Shown in pieces: positions 1 to 8,173 of a stretch of 64,000 bases of DNA. How positions within the stretch are numbered: the stretch's first letter is position 1; every line of letters begins with the position of its first letter. Location: the NCBI RefSeq assembly GCF_026239695.1, contig NZ_JAPIVS010000003.1:682001-746000 (forward strand), read 5' to 3'. The translations under genes were made by a program, and so were the position numbers. The notes under the pieces were generated by a model. It searched no databases. It saw nothing but the letters and a program-made list of their open reading frames with translations, and was not told where the DNA came from. Source of the DNA: Pedobacter sp. MC2016-15. GTDB lineage: Bacteria; Bacteroidota; Bacteroidia; Sphingobacteriales; Sphingobacteriaceae.

Positions 1-43
1 TTATTACTCAGCAGCAGTTATCTGACTGTTGTAATCAAATTAC

Positions 44-81
44 AAAGCCGTATCGGGATTCCTGATACGGCTTTTTGTTTT
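44..81 (+). terminator. Rho-independent terminator of a gene left of the window
   Basis: An 11-bp perfect stem (AAAGCCGTATC at 44-54 with its complement at 64-74) and a 9-nt loop is followed by a T-rich run. It lies before the first gene here, so it most likely ends a transcript that begins outside the window. Confidence 0.85.
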
Positions 82-168
82 TGGCAAGGCCGATCAATAT
101 ATGGGTGTAATTATAAAATATTAAAACGTTTTATCAAAACATAGGCTATCGATGTATGTTTAAACATC

Positions 169-594
169 ATGGAAAAGATAGAGAAATTATATACTGCTGA
201 AGCCTTGTCGGCTGGTGGAAGAAACGGACATGTGAAATCTTCCGATGGAGTACTGGATCTGGAAGTGAGGGCACCAAAAGAACTGGGTGGCGGGGGAGGA
301 GCTTATACCAATCCCGAGCAACTTTTTGCAGCAGGATATGCAGCCTGTTTTAACAGTGCGCTGAGCATGGTCATCAGGATGGCAAAAATAGAAGCAGGAG
401 ATAGTACTGTTACTGCCCAGGTAGCCATAGGAAAGTTAGCGGACGGTGGTTTTGGACTGGCGGTGAAGCTTCAGATTTCCATTCCGGAAGTGGCTCCCGA
501 AGTAGCGCATTCACTTGTAGAAAAAGCGCATCAGGTTTGCCCTTATTCGAATGCTACACGCGGGAATATTGAGGTGGAACTGGAGATTGTATAA
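169..594 (+). CDS. ohr: Organic hydroperoxide resistance protein (Ohr/OsmC family)
   Basis: Thiol peroxidase that reduces organic hydroperoxides in the cytoplasm. The 141-residue length is typical of Ohr. The two redox cysteines are visible: C60 in the AAGYAACFNSAL helix and C124 in VCPYSNATRGN. R18 (GGRNG) and E50 (NPEQLF), which in characterised Ohr proteins form the salt-bridge network around the peroxidatic cysteine, are also present. The CPYSNATR motif with early spacing of the first cysteine favours Ohr over OsmC. It is monocistronic: a terminator lies before it and a large palindrome about 120 bp after it. No OhrR-type regulator is adjacent. Confidence 0.93.
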   Translation: MEKIEKLYTAEALSAGGRNGHVKSSDGVLDLEVRAPKELGGGGGAYTNPEQLFAAGYAACFNSALSMVIRMAKIEAGDSTVTAQVAIGKLADGGFGLAVKLQISIPEVAPEVAHSLVEKAHQVCPYSNATRGNIEVELEIV

Positions 595-714
595 TCTTTG
601 AAAATAGTTGAATAATTTCATGAAAATATACCGGTTTTATAATCAGTTGTTTACGGAGATTACCTTGATTAGAAAAACATGACAATTTGGCGCGCCCAAA
701 AAATAATGTATTTT

Positions 715-751
715 AAAACATTCATCCCTGATATCGGGGATAAATGTTTTT
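715..751. terminator. 36-bp imperfect palindrome, possible ohr terminator
   Basis: Arms AAAACATT-C-ATCCC-T and G-GGGAT-A-AATGTTTT flank a central GATATC; only one C/A mismatch and one G-T pair interrupt the symmetry. The right arm runs into five T residues, so it can act as a terminator for ohr and, by symmetry, on the other strand. Its position next to the DnaA box also allows a structural role in replication. Confidence 0.5.
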
Positions 752-759
752 ACACATAC

Positions 760-799
760 TTATTCACATGGATTTCCCGTTGTTGATAAGTTATTAACA
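760..799. promoter_or_regulatory. DnaA box cluster
   Basis: 760-768 is TTATTCACA, an exact match to TTATnCACA. 781-789 reads TTATCAACA on the reverse strand and 791-799 reads TTATTAACA, each with one mismatch. 748-756 (TTTTACACA) is a further one-mismatch site just outside. Three sites within 40 bp is more than expected by chance but was not tested statistically. Confidence 0.55.
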
Positions 800-964
800 G
801 AAATTTTAAATTTCTTTACGCTATTGGTTTGCCTGTTAATGACTTACGAAATAGATGAAATTTAATCGTTTTTTGTTAGTAATTTTTTGGATCTTCGCCC
901 TCCCAAAACGGCAGTACAACCGGCCGTTATTTAATTCGAAAACCTCTAGTTTATTTAAAGAAAT

Positions 965-2395
965 ATGGAAAAAACTTGTACTGAAGTATGGAATAACTGT
1001 CTCCAGATAATCAAGGATAACATTCCGGTCCAGAGTTTCAAAACCTGGTTCGAACCTATCTCTGCTTTAAAACTGGAAGGCAATGTATTAACCGTACAGG
1101 TGCCAAGTTTATTCTTTTATGAATGGCTGGAAGAACATTATGTGGGGCTGCTGCGCAAAACCGTGAAAAAGCAGCTTGGAGAAGAAGGCCGTCTGGAATA
1201 TAATATCGTAGTTGATCAGTCATCAAACAGTGGCTCTCCCTACACCACCAGTATGCCCTCCAGCGGTAACGGATCGGCATCGAAGACGCAGTCTATGCCA
1301 GTTCCTGTGGCCATCAATAAGGACATTAAAAATCCATTTATCATTCCCGGATTAAAAAAGCTGAATGTAGATCCGCAGTTGAATACACATTATACTTTTG
1401 AAAGTTATGTGGAGGGCGACTGTAATCGTCTGGCACGCTCTGCGGGCTTCGCAGTGGCAGCCAAACCGGGAGCGACATCATTCAACCCACTCATGATTTA
1501 CGGTGCCGTAGGCCTGGGTAAAACGCATCTGGCGCAGGCCATCGGAAATGAGATCAGACGCACACTGCCTGATAAGCTGGTGATCTTTGTATCCTGCGAA
1601 AAATTCTGTCAGCAGTTTGTAGAGTCCTTAAAAAACAATACGATCAACGATTTTGTGAATTTCTACCAGGCAATGGATGTGATCATCATGGATGATGTAC
1701 ATAATTTTGCAGGCAAAGAGAAAACACAGGATATTTTCTTCCATATCTTTAACCACCTGCACCAGTCGGGCAAACAGATCATCATCACTTCTGATAAGCC
1801 ACCGAAAGATTTAACAGGTCTGGAAGAACGTCTGCTGAGCCGTTTCAAATGGGGTCTTTCTGCCGATCTTCAGATCCCTGATCTGGAAACAAGGGTGGCT
1901 ATCCTGAGAAAGAAAATGTATGCCGATGGCATTGAACTGCCAACTGAAGTGGTAGAATATGTAGCCAATAACATAGATAATAACGTTCGTGAACTTGAAG
2001 GAGCCATGGTTTCATTGCTTGCACAGTCTACGCTCAACAGAAAGGATATCGATCTCTCTCTGGCAAAATCTATGCTGAAGAATTTCATTAAGAACACCAC
2101 TAAGGAAATCTCAATGGATTACATCCAAAAACTGGTTTGTGAGTACTTTGAAGTTCCTGTGGATATGGTGAAGTCTGCTACCCGCAAACGGGAGATTGTA
2201 CAGGCACGCCAGATCTCCATGTATCTTTCAAAAAGCCTTACTAAATCGTCTTTAAAAAGCATTGGTGCCTTTTATGGTGGTCGTGATCACTCTACAGTGA
2301 TTTATGCCTGTCAGACGGTAGAAGACCTGATTGAGACAGATAAAAAGTTCAAAGGATACGTTACTGATATCCAGAAAAAGCTGAAAATGAGCTAA
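965..2395 (+). CDS. dnaA: Chromosomal replication initiator protein DnaA
   Basis: Initiator ATPase that binds DnaA boxes and melts oriC. Domain I spans about residues 1-85, a Ser/Gly/Pro-rich linker follows to about 125, and the AAA+ domain carries Walker A (GAVGLGKTH, about 180-188), Walker B (IIMDDVH, about 240-246), sensor 1 (IITSDKPP) and the ERLLSRFKWG arginine-finger box. The C-terminal domain IV has the DNA-binding helices and the signature around KREIVQARQISMYLSK, ending with GGRDHSTVIYA. The 476-residue length is normal for Bacteroidota. No dnaN follows, which is usual in this phylum. The upstream DnaA boxes suggest autoregulation. Confidence 0.98.
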   Translation: MEKTCTEVWNNCLQIIKDNIPVQSFKTWFEPISALKLEGNVLTVQVPSLFFYEWLEEHYVGLLRKTVKKQLGEEGRLEYNIVVDQSSNSGSPYTTSMPSSGNGSASKTQSMPVPVAINKDIKNPFIIPGLKKLNVDPQLNTHYTFESYVEGDCNRLARSAGFAVAAKPGATSFNPLMIYGAVGLGKTHLAQAIGNEIRRTLPDKLVIFVSCEKFCQQFVESLKNNTINDFVNFYQAMDVIIMDDVHNFAGKEKTQDIFFHIFNHLHQSGKQIIITSDKPPKDLTGLEERLLSRFKWGLSADLQIPDLETRVAILRKKMYADGIELPTEVVEYVANNIDNNVRELEGAMVSLLAQSTLNRKDIDLSLAKSMLKNFIKNTTKEISMDYIQKLVCEYFEVPVDMVKSATRKREIVQARQISMYLSKSLTKSSLKSIGAFYGGRDHSTVIYACQTVEDLIETDKKFKGYVTDIQKKLKMS

Positions 2396-2489
2396 TCCCT
2401 TCAGGGAAATGATCTTCATCATTTAAATCACTGATCCTACTCAGAATCATTTGAATTTCTAAAGCCTATCTTTAGGAAAACTCAGATGC

Positions 2490-3470
2490 ATGAAAGTAGC
2501 TATTTTTAGTACCCAGTCTTACGACAGAGAATTCTTCAATGCAGTCAATGCTGATTTCGGGCATGAACTGCTGTACCTGGAGCCGGCCTTAACAGCAAAT
2601 ACTGCTGTCCTCGCCACGGGCTGTGATGCCGTCTGTGTTTTTGTGAATGACCTGGTAGATGCGGCTACCTTAACTGTGTTACATGAGTCAGGTATCCGGA
2701 CGGTGGTATTACGCTGTGCAGGATTCAACCAGGTAGACCTGATCACTGCGAAAAATCTAAACATCAGTGTCTTCCGTGTACCTTCCTATTCACCGGAGGC
2801 AGTTGCAGAACATGCGGTGGCGATGATCATGACCCTTAACAGGAAAACCCATAAAGCTTATAACAGGATCAGGGAAGGAAATTTCTCACTGGAGCGGCTA
2901 ACGGGGTTTAACCTTTATGGTAAGAAAGTGGGGTTGATTGGCCTGGGGCAGATTGGTCTGGCCTTTGCGAAGATCATGCATGGATTTGGTACAGCAGTTT
3001 ATGCATATGATCCTGTAGTTACAGCCGTCCCTTCCTATATACAGCTGGTTGATTATGATCAGCTGGTCACTACTGCCGACATTATCTCTATCCACTGTCC
3101 GCTGAATGAGATGACACGCCATATGATCAATCAGGAAAGCTTTGACAAAATGAAAGATGGTGTGATGCTGATCAACACCAGCAGGGGTGCCATCCTGGAT
3201 AGCAATGATGCGATAGAAGCGCTTAAAAAAGGTAAGCTGGGCTATTTAGGCATAGATGTTTACGAACAGGAAGAGAAGCTGTTCTTCAGGGATCTGTCTG
3301 AAAGCCTGATTGCCGATGAACAGATCCTGAGGCTGATGAGTTTCCCCAATGTACTGATCACAGCCCATCAGGGATTTTTTACTACGGAGGCGCTCAGGGA
3401 AATCGCCGGTACGACATTGCAGAACCTGACTGATGCAGAAAACGGAAAGACCAATCAGAACCAGTTATAG
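2490..3470 (+). CDS. ldhA: D-lactate dehydrogenase (2-hydroxyacid dehydrogenase family)
   Basis: NAD-dependent enzyme interconverting pyruvate and D-lactate in fermentation. The 326-residue protein has the Rossmann motif GLGQIG near residue 151 and the catalytic set R232 (NTSRGA), E259 (DVYEQEE) and H293 (TAHQGFFT). The stretch VYEQEEKLFFRD and the TTLQNL segment near the C terminus are characteristic of the LdhA branch rather than of phosphoglycerate or glyoxylate dehydrogenases. It starts 94 bp after dnaA, on the same strand, and the next gene is convergent. Substrate is inferred from these motifs only. Confidence 0.88.
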   Translation: MKVAIFSTQSYDREFFNAVNADFGHELLYLEPALTANTAVLATGCDAVCVFVNDLVDAATLTVLHESGIRTVVLRCAGFNQVDLITAKNLNISVFRVPSYSPEAVAEHAVAMIMTLNRKTHKAYNRIREGNFSLERLTGFNLYGKKVGLIGLGQIGLAFAKIMHGFGTAVYAYDPVVTAVPSYIQLVDYDQLVTTADIISIHCPLNEMTRHMINQESFDKMKDGVMLINTSRGAILDSNDAIEALKKGKLGYLGIDVYEQEEKLFFRDLSESLIADEQILRLMSFPNVLITAHQGFFTTEALREIAGTTLQNLTDAENGKTNQNQL

Positions 3471-3486
3471 CGCCACAGTCCTCCTG

Positions 3487-5040
3487 TTAAGAACTGCAGG
3501 ATAAAGTAGAACTGCCGGGCTGCGTAATGGCCCATTCAGGTCTGAGCTTAAAGAACTCGTCGTGATCAGCCGAATATGGAGTTTTCATGGCCTCCTGCAA
3601 CTTAAGGAAGAGCGTATTCTCTCCTTTTTCCATTTCCTGTATCGCCTGGTGTAACAGGTAGTTTCTCAGAATAAAACGTGGATTATTGGCCCTCATGAGT
3701 GTTTTGGACGCTTCTGCACTGATCTCATTTCTCCTGATCCTGCTCAGATAAGAACTTAGGGTACTAATTAATTTATCCTGCGACTCCTGCTCCGGCTCCT
3801 GGTAAAAGGAAGGCTGGAAATGCTGTAGGATTACTTCAGCATCAGCATCAGCTGGCAACGTAATCAGCAGCTGGAAAAATATCGTCATATCCGGTTTAAT
3901 CCTGTCCAGCGTTTCTTCCAGGTCATCTATCAGCAGATGATCACCTTCCCGTATGGCATCAAGCCCCAGCTTATTGCCCATCATCCGGTAATATTTTTCA
4001 AGATAGATTGTTTTGTAATCTTCCAATGCAGCAGAAAGCTCATCTGTATTTTCAAAGAGAGGGGCAATGGCACTTGCCAGGCAACCCAGGTTCCAGTAAG
4101 CTACAGTATGCTGGCGGCCAAAGGCATAACGGCGGCCCGGTAAGTCGGTAGTATTGGGTGTGAAGTTGGGATCGTAATCGTCAAGGAAAGAGTAAGGGCC
4201 ATAATCAATAGTTAATCCGAGTACAGACATATTATCGGTATTCATCACCCCATGGACAAAACCCACTCTCAGCCATTCTACAATCAGCGCTGCAGTTCTG
4301 TCCAGCACCTCTTTAAACCAGCTGATCGTTTTATTTTCAGCAGTGATATGTGGATAGAACTGGTCAATTGTCCAGTCGGTCAGCTGTTGTAATTGTGCGG
4401 TTTCCTGTCTTGCAGCCAGCATCTCGAAACTCCCGAAGCGTAAAAAGCTTGGCGCAGTGCGCATCACTATAGCTCCCGGTTCAAACGCCGTCCTGCCATC
4501 ATAGAACATATCCCGCAGTACCTGGTCGCCTGTGGCTACCAGTGCCAGCGCCCTGGTGGTAGGTATCCCCAGGTAATGCATCGCTTCGCTCATCAGGTAT
4601 TCACGGATTGAAGAACGCAGCACGGCACGTCCATCGCCCCTGCGCGAGTATGGCGTTGGTCCGGCACCTTTTAACTGTAATTCAATTGATCCCTTTTCTG
4701 ATACAGGCCATTCACCCAAGGTGATGGCACGGCCGTCTCCGAGCTGTCCGGCCCAGTTTCCGAACTGGTGTCCGGCATAACAATTAGCATATGGATACAT
4801 ACTTGGGGTCCTCATATTTCCGCTGAGGATCTGAACATCCTGTTCATTTGGTTCACTGATGCCCAGCTCAGCAGCAAGATCTTCAGACCAGGCCAGCAGA
4901 GCGGGTTTAGCTACAGGCGTAGGATTGGTTTTACTGTACAATACACCCGGTGTTTGCCTTGGTTGCAGGTTTCCGCTATGGTCGCCCGCAAAAGTTGAAA
5001 CAAACACTTTCTCGAAATCTTTAGTACTTAAATTATCCAT
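3487..5040 (-). CDS. selO: Protein adenylyltransferase SelO (YdiU family)
   Basis: Pseudokinase-fold enzyme that transfers AMP from ATP to Ser/Thr/Tyr residues of proteins, linked to redox stress in E. coli. The 517-residue protein contains the family stretches YAGHQFGNWAGQLGDGRA and LQLKGAGPTPYSRRGDGRA (phosphate-binding region). The metal/catalytic pair is N270 (TDN) and D279 (IDYGP), with D269 as the likely base; spacing matches E. coli YdiU. It ends in Cys-Ser-Ser, so the redox-active C-terminal position is cysteine (C515), not selenocysteine. It faces ldhA convergently with 16 bp between stop codons. Confidence 0.95.
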   Translation of the reverse strand: MDNLSTKDFEKVFVSTFAGDHSGNLQPRQTPGVLYSKTNPTPVAKPALLAWSEDLAAELGISEPNEQDVQILSGNMRTPSMYPYANCYAGHQFGNWAGQLGDGRAITLGEWPVSEKGSIELQLKGAGPTPYSRRGDGRAVLRSSIREYLMSEAMHYLGIPTTRALALVATGDQVLRDMFYDGRTAFEPGAIVMRTAPSFLRFGSFEMLAARQETAQLQQLTDWTIDQFYPHITAENKTISWFKEVLDRTAALIVEWLRVGFVHGVMNTDNMSVLGLTIDYGPYSFLDDYDPNFTPNTTDLPGRRYAFGRQHTVAYWNLGCLASAIAPLFENTDELSAALEDYKTIYLEKYYRMMGNKLGLDAIREGDHLLIDDLEETLDRIKPDMTIFFQLLITLPADADAEVILQHFQPSFYQEPEQESQDKLISTLSSYLSRIRRNEISAEASKTLMRANNPRFILRNYLLHQAIQEMEKGENTLFLKLQEAMKTPYSADHDEFFKLRPEWAITQPGSSTLSCSS

Positions 5041-5151
5041 TCAGCGAAGATAAGCCCATTTTCGTCGTAAAGGGTTATCTTACTGTCAAATCCGCTAATG
5101 AGTCCTCATTCTCTTAAGACAAAAAATGAATGGAATGAACGGCAAATTCCT

Positions 5152-5182
5152 TTTGTAATCACACTAGTAGCACCTATTTTTA
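5152..5182 (+). promoter_or_regulatory. Bacteroidota-type promoter of the sigma factor gene
   Basis: TTTG at 5152-5155 and TATTTTTA at 5175-5182 are separated by 19 bp, matching the TTTG-N19-TAnnTTTG pattern with one mismatch in the -7 box. It would give a short leader before the ATG at 5211. Confidence 0.5.
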
Positions 5183-5210
5183 CTAAGGTTAAATTAATTA
5201 ATAATTTAAT

Positions 5211-5810
5211 ATGATGATGCTAGCAGAAGTTGAAACTCTTCCCCTAACTACAGGTCACTATGATCACCAGGATGATCATGGCTGCCCTGAAGTTAAGTTT
5301 ATTCGTGATCTTCAGGATCGTGACAATATTTCATTCAGACAATTATATCGTCTGTATTCTTCTCCCTTACTGGGGATTATCCTGAGGGTTGTACCTGCCA
5401 GGGAAATTGCTGAAGATATACTCCAGGATTCCTTTGTAAAGATTTGGAAATCTATAGACACTTTTGATCCTGAAAAAGGTAAACTATTTACCTGGATGGC
5501 CCGGCTTGCCCGCAACTCGGCGATTGATTATAAGAGAGGGAAGACCTTTTCCAAAAGCACCCGTAACGAAGATATTGACAGTGTTTTTTGCCAGGTAGAT
5601 TCGTACCATTACGTGCCCGACAGAACGGATTCTATAGGAGTGAGGGAGCTGATGTGTGTACTGACGGCATCCCAGAAGCAGATACTCGACCTGGTATACT
5701 TTCATGGTTATACACAGGCGGAGGTTTCTGATGAACTGCAAATCCCTCTGGGGACTGTAAAATCTAAGATCAGGCTAGCTGTAAAAGAACTCAGGCTTTA
5801 TTTTCTGTAG
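5211..5810 (+). CDS. ECF-type RNA polymerase sigma factor without adjacent anti-sigma gene
   Basis: 199-residue sigma-70 family protein. Region 2 covers about residues 40-115, with FRQLYRLYSSPLLGI, AEDILQDSFVKIWKS and the WMARLARNSAIDYKR segment that contacts the -10 DNA. Region 4 is at about 150-195, with the helix-turn-helix YTQAEVSDELQIPLGTVKSK. There is no region 1.1 or 3. Unlike the SusCD-associated sigma factors of this phylum it has no FecR-type partner; the next gene is on the opposite strand. The sequence resembles the SigK-like group, which is normally paired with a membrane RskA protein, so the missing partner is notable. Target genes cannot be read from here. Confidence 0.9.
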   Translation: MMMLAEVETLPLTTGHYDHQDDHGCPEVKFIRDLQDRDNISFRQLYRLYSSPLLGIILRVVPAREIAEDILQDSFVKIWKSIDTFDPEKGKLFTWMARLARNSAIDYKRGKTFSKSTRNEDIDSVFCQVDSYHYVPDRTDSIGVRELMCVLTASQKQILDLVYFHGYTQAEVSDELQIPLGTVKSKIRLAVKELRLYFL

Positions 5811-5843
5811 CCTGACCTTAGGATAAATATTGACTGTTATTAC

Positions 5844-7700
5844 CTATTTATAAATTTCAATCTGCGACAGTCCCAACTGCACTTTTCCGCCATTTCCGGG
5901 AACTGCCTGTCTGGATATCAGTTTGATAAACTTTGCTGAACTGTTTGGTACTGCTATACGCTGCAGGATAGGGTTTGCCTCAATATTGGAGAACTCTCCC
6001 GTACTGATGCTTTTCCATGAAACACCGTCTTCACTGATCTGCAGATCGTATTTCTGGATGGCTCCTGCAGAAGATTTATCCTGCTCAGGCAGATAGCTCA
6101 GTGCAGAGAAGCTGGTGTTTTTACCCAGGTCGATCGTAATGGAGTTGGCATCATTTATTGCCTTCCAGGATGATTTATCATAAACATTCTCTGTTGTAGT
6201 GCTGCTTTCGGTCTTGATCTCAGGTTCCAGGAACAGGCCGACTTCACTCAGGGCAATACTTACCGGCGCAAATATGCGGATCCGGATTTTAGCCGCTGTT
6301 TCTTCTTTTGGCAGACGAATGATTCTGTTGGCACCAATGCTTGTTGCTTTGGCCAGCTTCACCCAGGCATTGTCTTTAAAAGCTTCCACTTCCACACTGT
6401 CGATACGCTGTCCAAGTTTGATATTCTCACGCAATTGCAGGATAGAAAAACGTACCGCTTGTTTGAAATCCAGATTTACAGTCGCCTGGTGCACTTTATC
6501 ATCTGTTGCCCAGTAACTGTAGCGGTCTGCATCTGTCAGCTTTGCTGCACCATATAGTTTCTGCTGTTTTCCGCGTACGTTGCTTACGCTGATACTTGCC
6601 TGCTTGGCTAAATTCACTGCGAAGACTTCCTTCAGGTACTTCCCGAATGCTGCCAGCGCTGCCACATCATTCGGATGGAGGATACCTTCAGTGGTAGGTG
6701 AGAGGCCAAGGTCCAGTGCCCCGCCGCGTCCTACGGAGTTACAGTAAATGTTAAACAGCTGTGCTGTGGTTTTTAACTGGTTATCCTGCTCAGGGTGGTA
6801 GAACCATCCCGGTCTGAGTGCCACATCACCCTCAAAGGGAATCCATTTTTCTCCGCCTCTGGTGCCGCTTCCAAGATTGTAGTCGTCCATATATCCCGGC
6901 ATCGGGGCTTTACCCTCATTACCTTTGATGGTGATAGTAGACCAGCTTGTTTCAGGAGCAAGGCCTTTTTCATTTCCTACCCAGCGTACATCCAGTCCGA
7001 TATCACTAAAGATAGATGCATTTGGCTGCAGTTTCCTGGTAATAGCCCAGGTGTTCATCCAGTCATAATACGACGACTGATCAACTTTTCTCTTTTCGTT
7101 CTTACCACCGTAGTAGCCATCTCCACCATTGGCACCGTCATGCCAGCTCATGAACAGGTCGCCATAGTTGCTGTACAGTTCTGTAATCTGCTGACGGTAT
7201 ACATTTACATATTCCGGAGTACCATAAGTGGTGTTGCTCCTGTCCCATGGTGAGCAGTAAATTCCGAATTTCATGCCTTCCTTCTTCGCGGCCAGCTGAA
7301 ATTCTTTTACCATATCTCCCTTGCCATCTTTCCATGGACTCTCACTGATGTTATATTTTGATGTTTTGGTAGGCCATAGGGCAAAGCCATCATGGTGTTT
7401 GGCTACGTAAACGATGCCTTTAAAACCTCCCGATTTTGCAGCAGCTACAATCTGGTCTGCACTGAACTTTGTGGGGTTGAAGATCGAAGGGTCGGCATCC
7501 CCGTATCCCCATTCCTTATTCTGGAAGGTGGTCGGTGTAAAGTGGATGATACAATACATTTCTGTCTCCTGCCATTTCAATTGTCTCGCACTGGGTACTG
7601 CCCCATATGGCGAAGGTGCTGCAATTTGTGCCTGGGCGGCCATGGCCGAAACCAGAAGTGCCGGCATCACAAACAGTCTGCTTTTTTTAAATAAATTCAT
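5844..7700 (-). CDS. Exported alpha-L-fucosidase (GH29) with C-terminal discoidin-like domains
   Basis: Retaining fucosidase. The start at 7700 is preferred because it gives a clean signal peptide (MNLFKKSRLFVMPALLVSAM, cleavage after AQA); an upstream ATG at 7754 would add 18 charged residues. The GH29 barrel spans about residues 25-340, with KHHDGFALW near 101 and the probable nucleophile D188 in SWHDGANGG. The C-terminal 240 residues look like one linker/beta domain plus an F5/8 type C (CBM32-like) domain near 495-618, which usually binds galactose-type sugars. It stands alone on the minus strand, 34 bp from the convergent sigma factor gene, and may act with the downstream pectin locus. 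Confidence 0.9.
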   Translation of the reverse strand: MNLFKKSRLFVMPALLVSAMAAQAQIAAPSPYGAVPSARQLKWQETEMYCIIHFTPTTFQNKEWGYGDADPSIFNPTKFSADQIVAAAKSGGFKGIVYVAKHHDGFALWPTKTSKYNISESPWKDGKGDMVKEFQLAAKKEGMKFGIYCSPWDRSNTTYGTPEYVNVYRQQITELYSNYGDLFMSWHDGANGGDGYYGGKNEKRKVDQSSYYDWMNTWAITRKLQPNASIFSDIGLDVRWVGNEKGLAPETSWSTITIKGNEGKAPMPGYMDDYNLGSGTRGGEKWIPFEGDVALRPGWFYHPEQDNQLKTTAQLFNIYCNSVGRGGALDLGLSPTTEGILHPNDVAALAAFGKYLKEVFAVNLAKQASISVSNVRGKQQKLYGAAKLTDADRYSYWATDDKVHQATVNLDFKQAVRFSILQLRENIKLGQRIDSVEVEAFKDNAWVKLAKATSIGANRIIRLPKEETAAKIRIRIFAPVSIALSEVGLFLEPEIKTESSTTTENVYDKSSWKAINDANSITIDLGKNTSFSALSYLPEQDKSSAGAIQKYDLQISEDGVSWKSISTGEFSNIEANPILQRIAVPNSSAKFIKLISRQAVPGNGGKVQLGLSQIEIYK

Positions 7701-7831
7701 TTTAGATTTTGGTGGTTTAGCAATCCGAAAGTACAATTCTTTTTTTATTTTCATTTAGCAGCCTTCAGATTAATGGAATGAATTAAAACTAATTTCCGCC
7801 CGTAATGTTAAACTAACTCAAATATAATCTT

Positions 7832-8077
7832 ATGAAAAATATCAAAACCTTGGTAGCCCTTGCATTTGCGGGAACCGTTTTAGCAGCATGTGGCGGGAAC
7901 AACAAAGAAACTTCTGATTCAGACACCTCAACTTCTACGAGCATGACTGATGGTACAACTGCTGATACCACTCTGGCAGATACAAGCGTAAAACCTGCTG
8001 ACAGTACCCGTTCGTTCAGAAATGACCGTGGAACCGATAGTGTTAGTGCGGGCAAAACCATTCCTGCCAAGCCATAA
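7832..8077 (+). CDS. Small Ser/Thr/Asp-rich lipoprotein
   Basis: 81 residues. The N terminus is a lipoprotein signal with the lipobox LAAC at C20 (GTVLAACGG). The mature part is short, low-complexity and rich in Ser, Thr and Asp, so probably disordered. No conserved domain is recognised and function is unknown. It is divergent from the GH29 gene. Small Thr/Asp-rich lipoproteins of this kind are common in Pedobacter-like genomes; the protein is probably attached to the inner or outer membrane facing the periplasm. Confidence 0.75.
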   Translation: MKNIKTLVALAFAGTVLAACGGNNKETSDSDTSTSTSMTDGTTADTTLADTSVKPADSTRSFRNDRGTDSVSAGKTIPAKP

Positions 8078-8173
8078 AGCAGGATTTATCATCCATTTGT
8101 CAGCTTTGTTACCTTTCTTAAAACACGAATAATCCTTTTCATTTGTTATTTGTCTTACTACCACAAATGATTC

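Larger units (their letters stand above)
595..964. other. Non-coding region upstream of dnaA, possible oriC
   Basis: This 370-bp gap holds a short GC-centred palindrome at 686-700 (arms TTTGG/CCAAA), a 36-bp imperfect palindrome at 715-750, a perfect DnaA box match TTATTCACA at 760-768, and three sequences one mismatch from TTATnCACA: 748-756, 781-789 (reverse strand) and 791-799. An A+T-rich stretch follows at about 795-865. A box cluster next to dnaA beside A+T-rich DNA fits an origin, or autoregulation of dnaA. Strand skew could not be computed, so origin status is inference. Confidence 0.5.
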
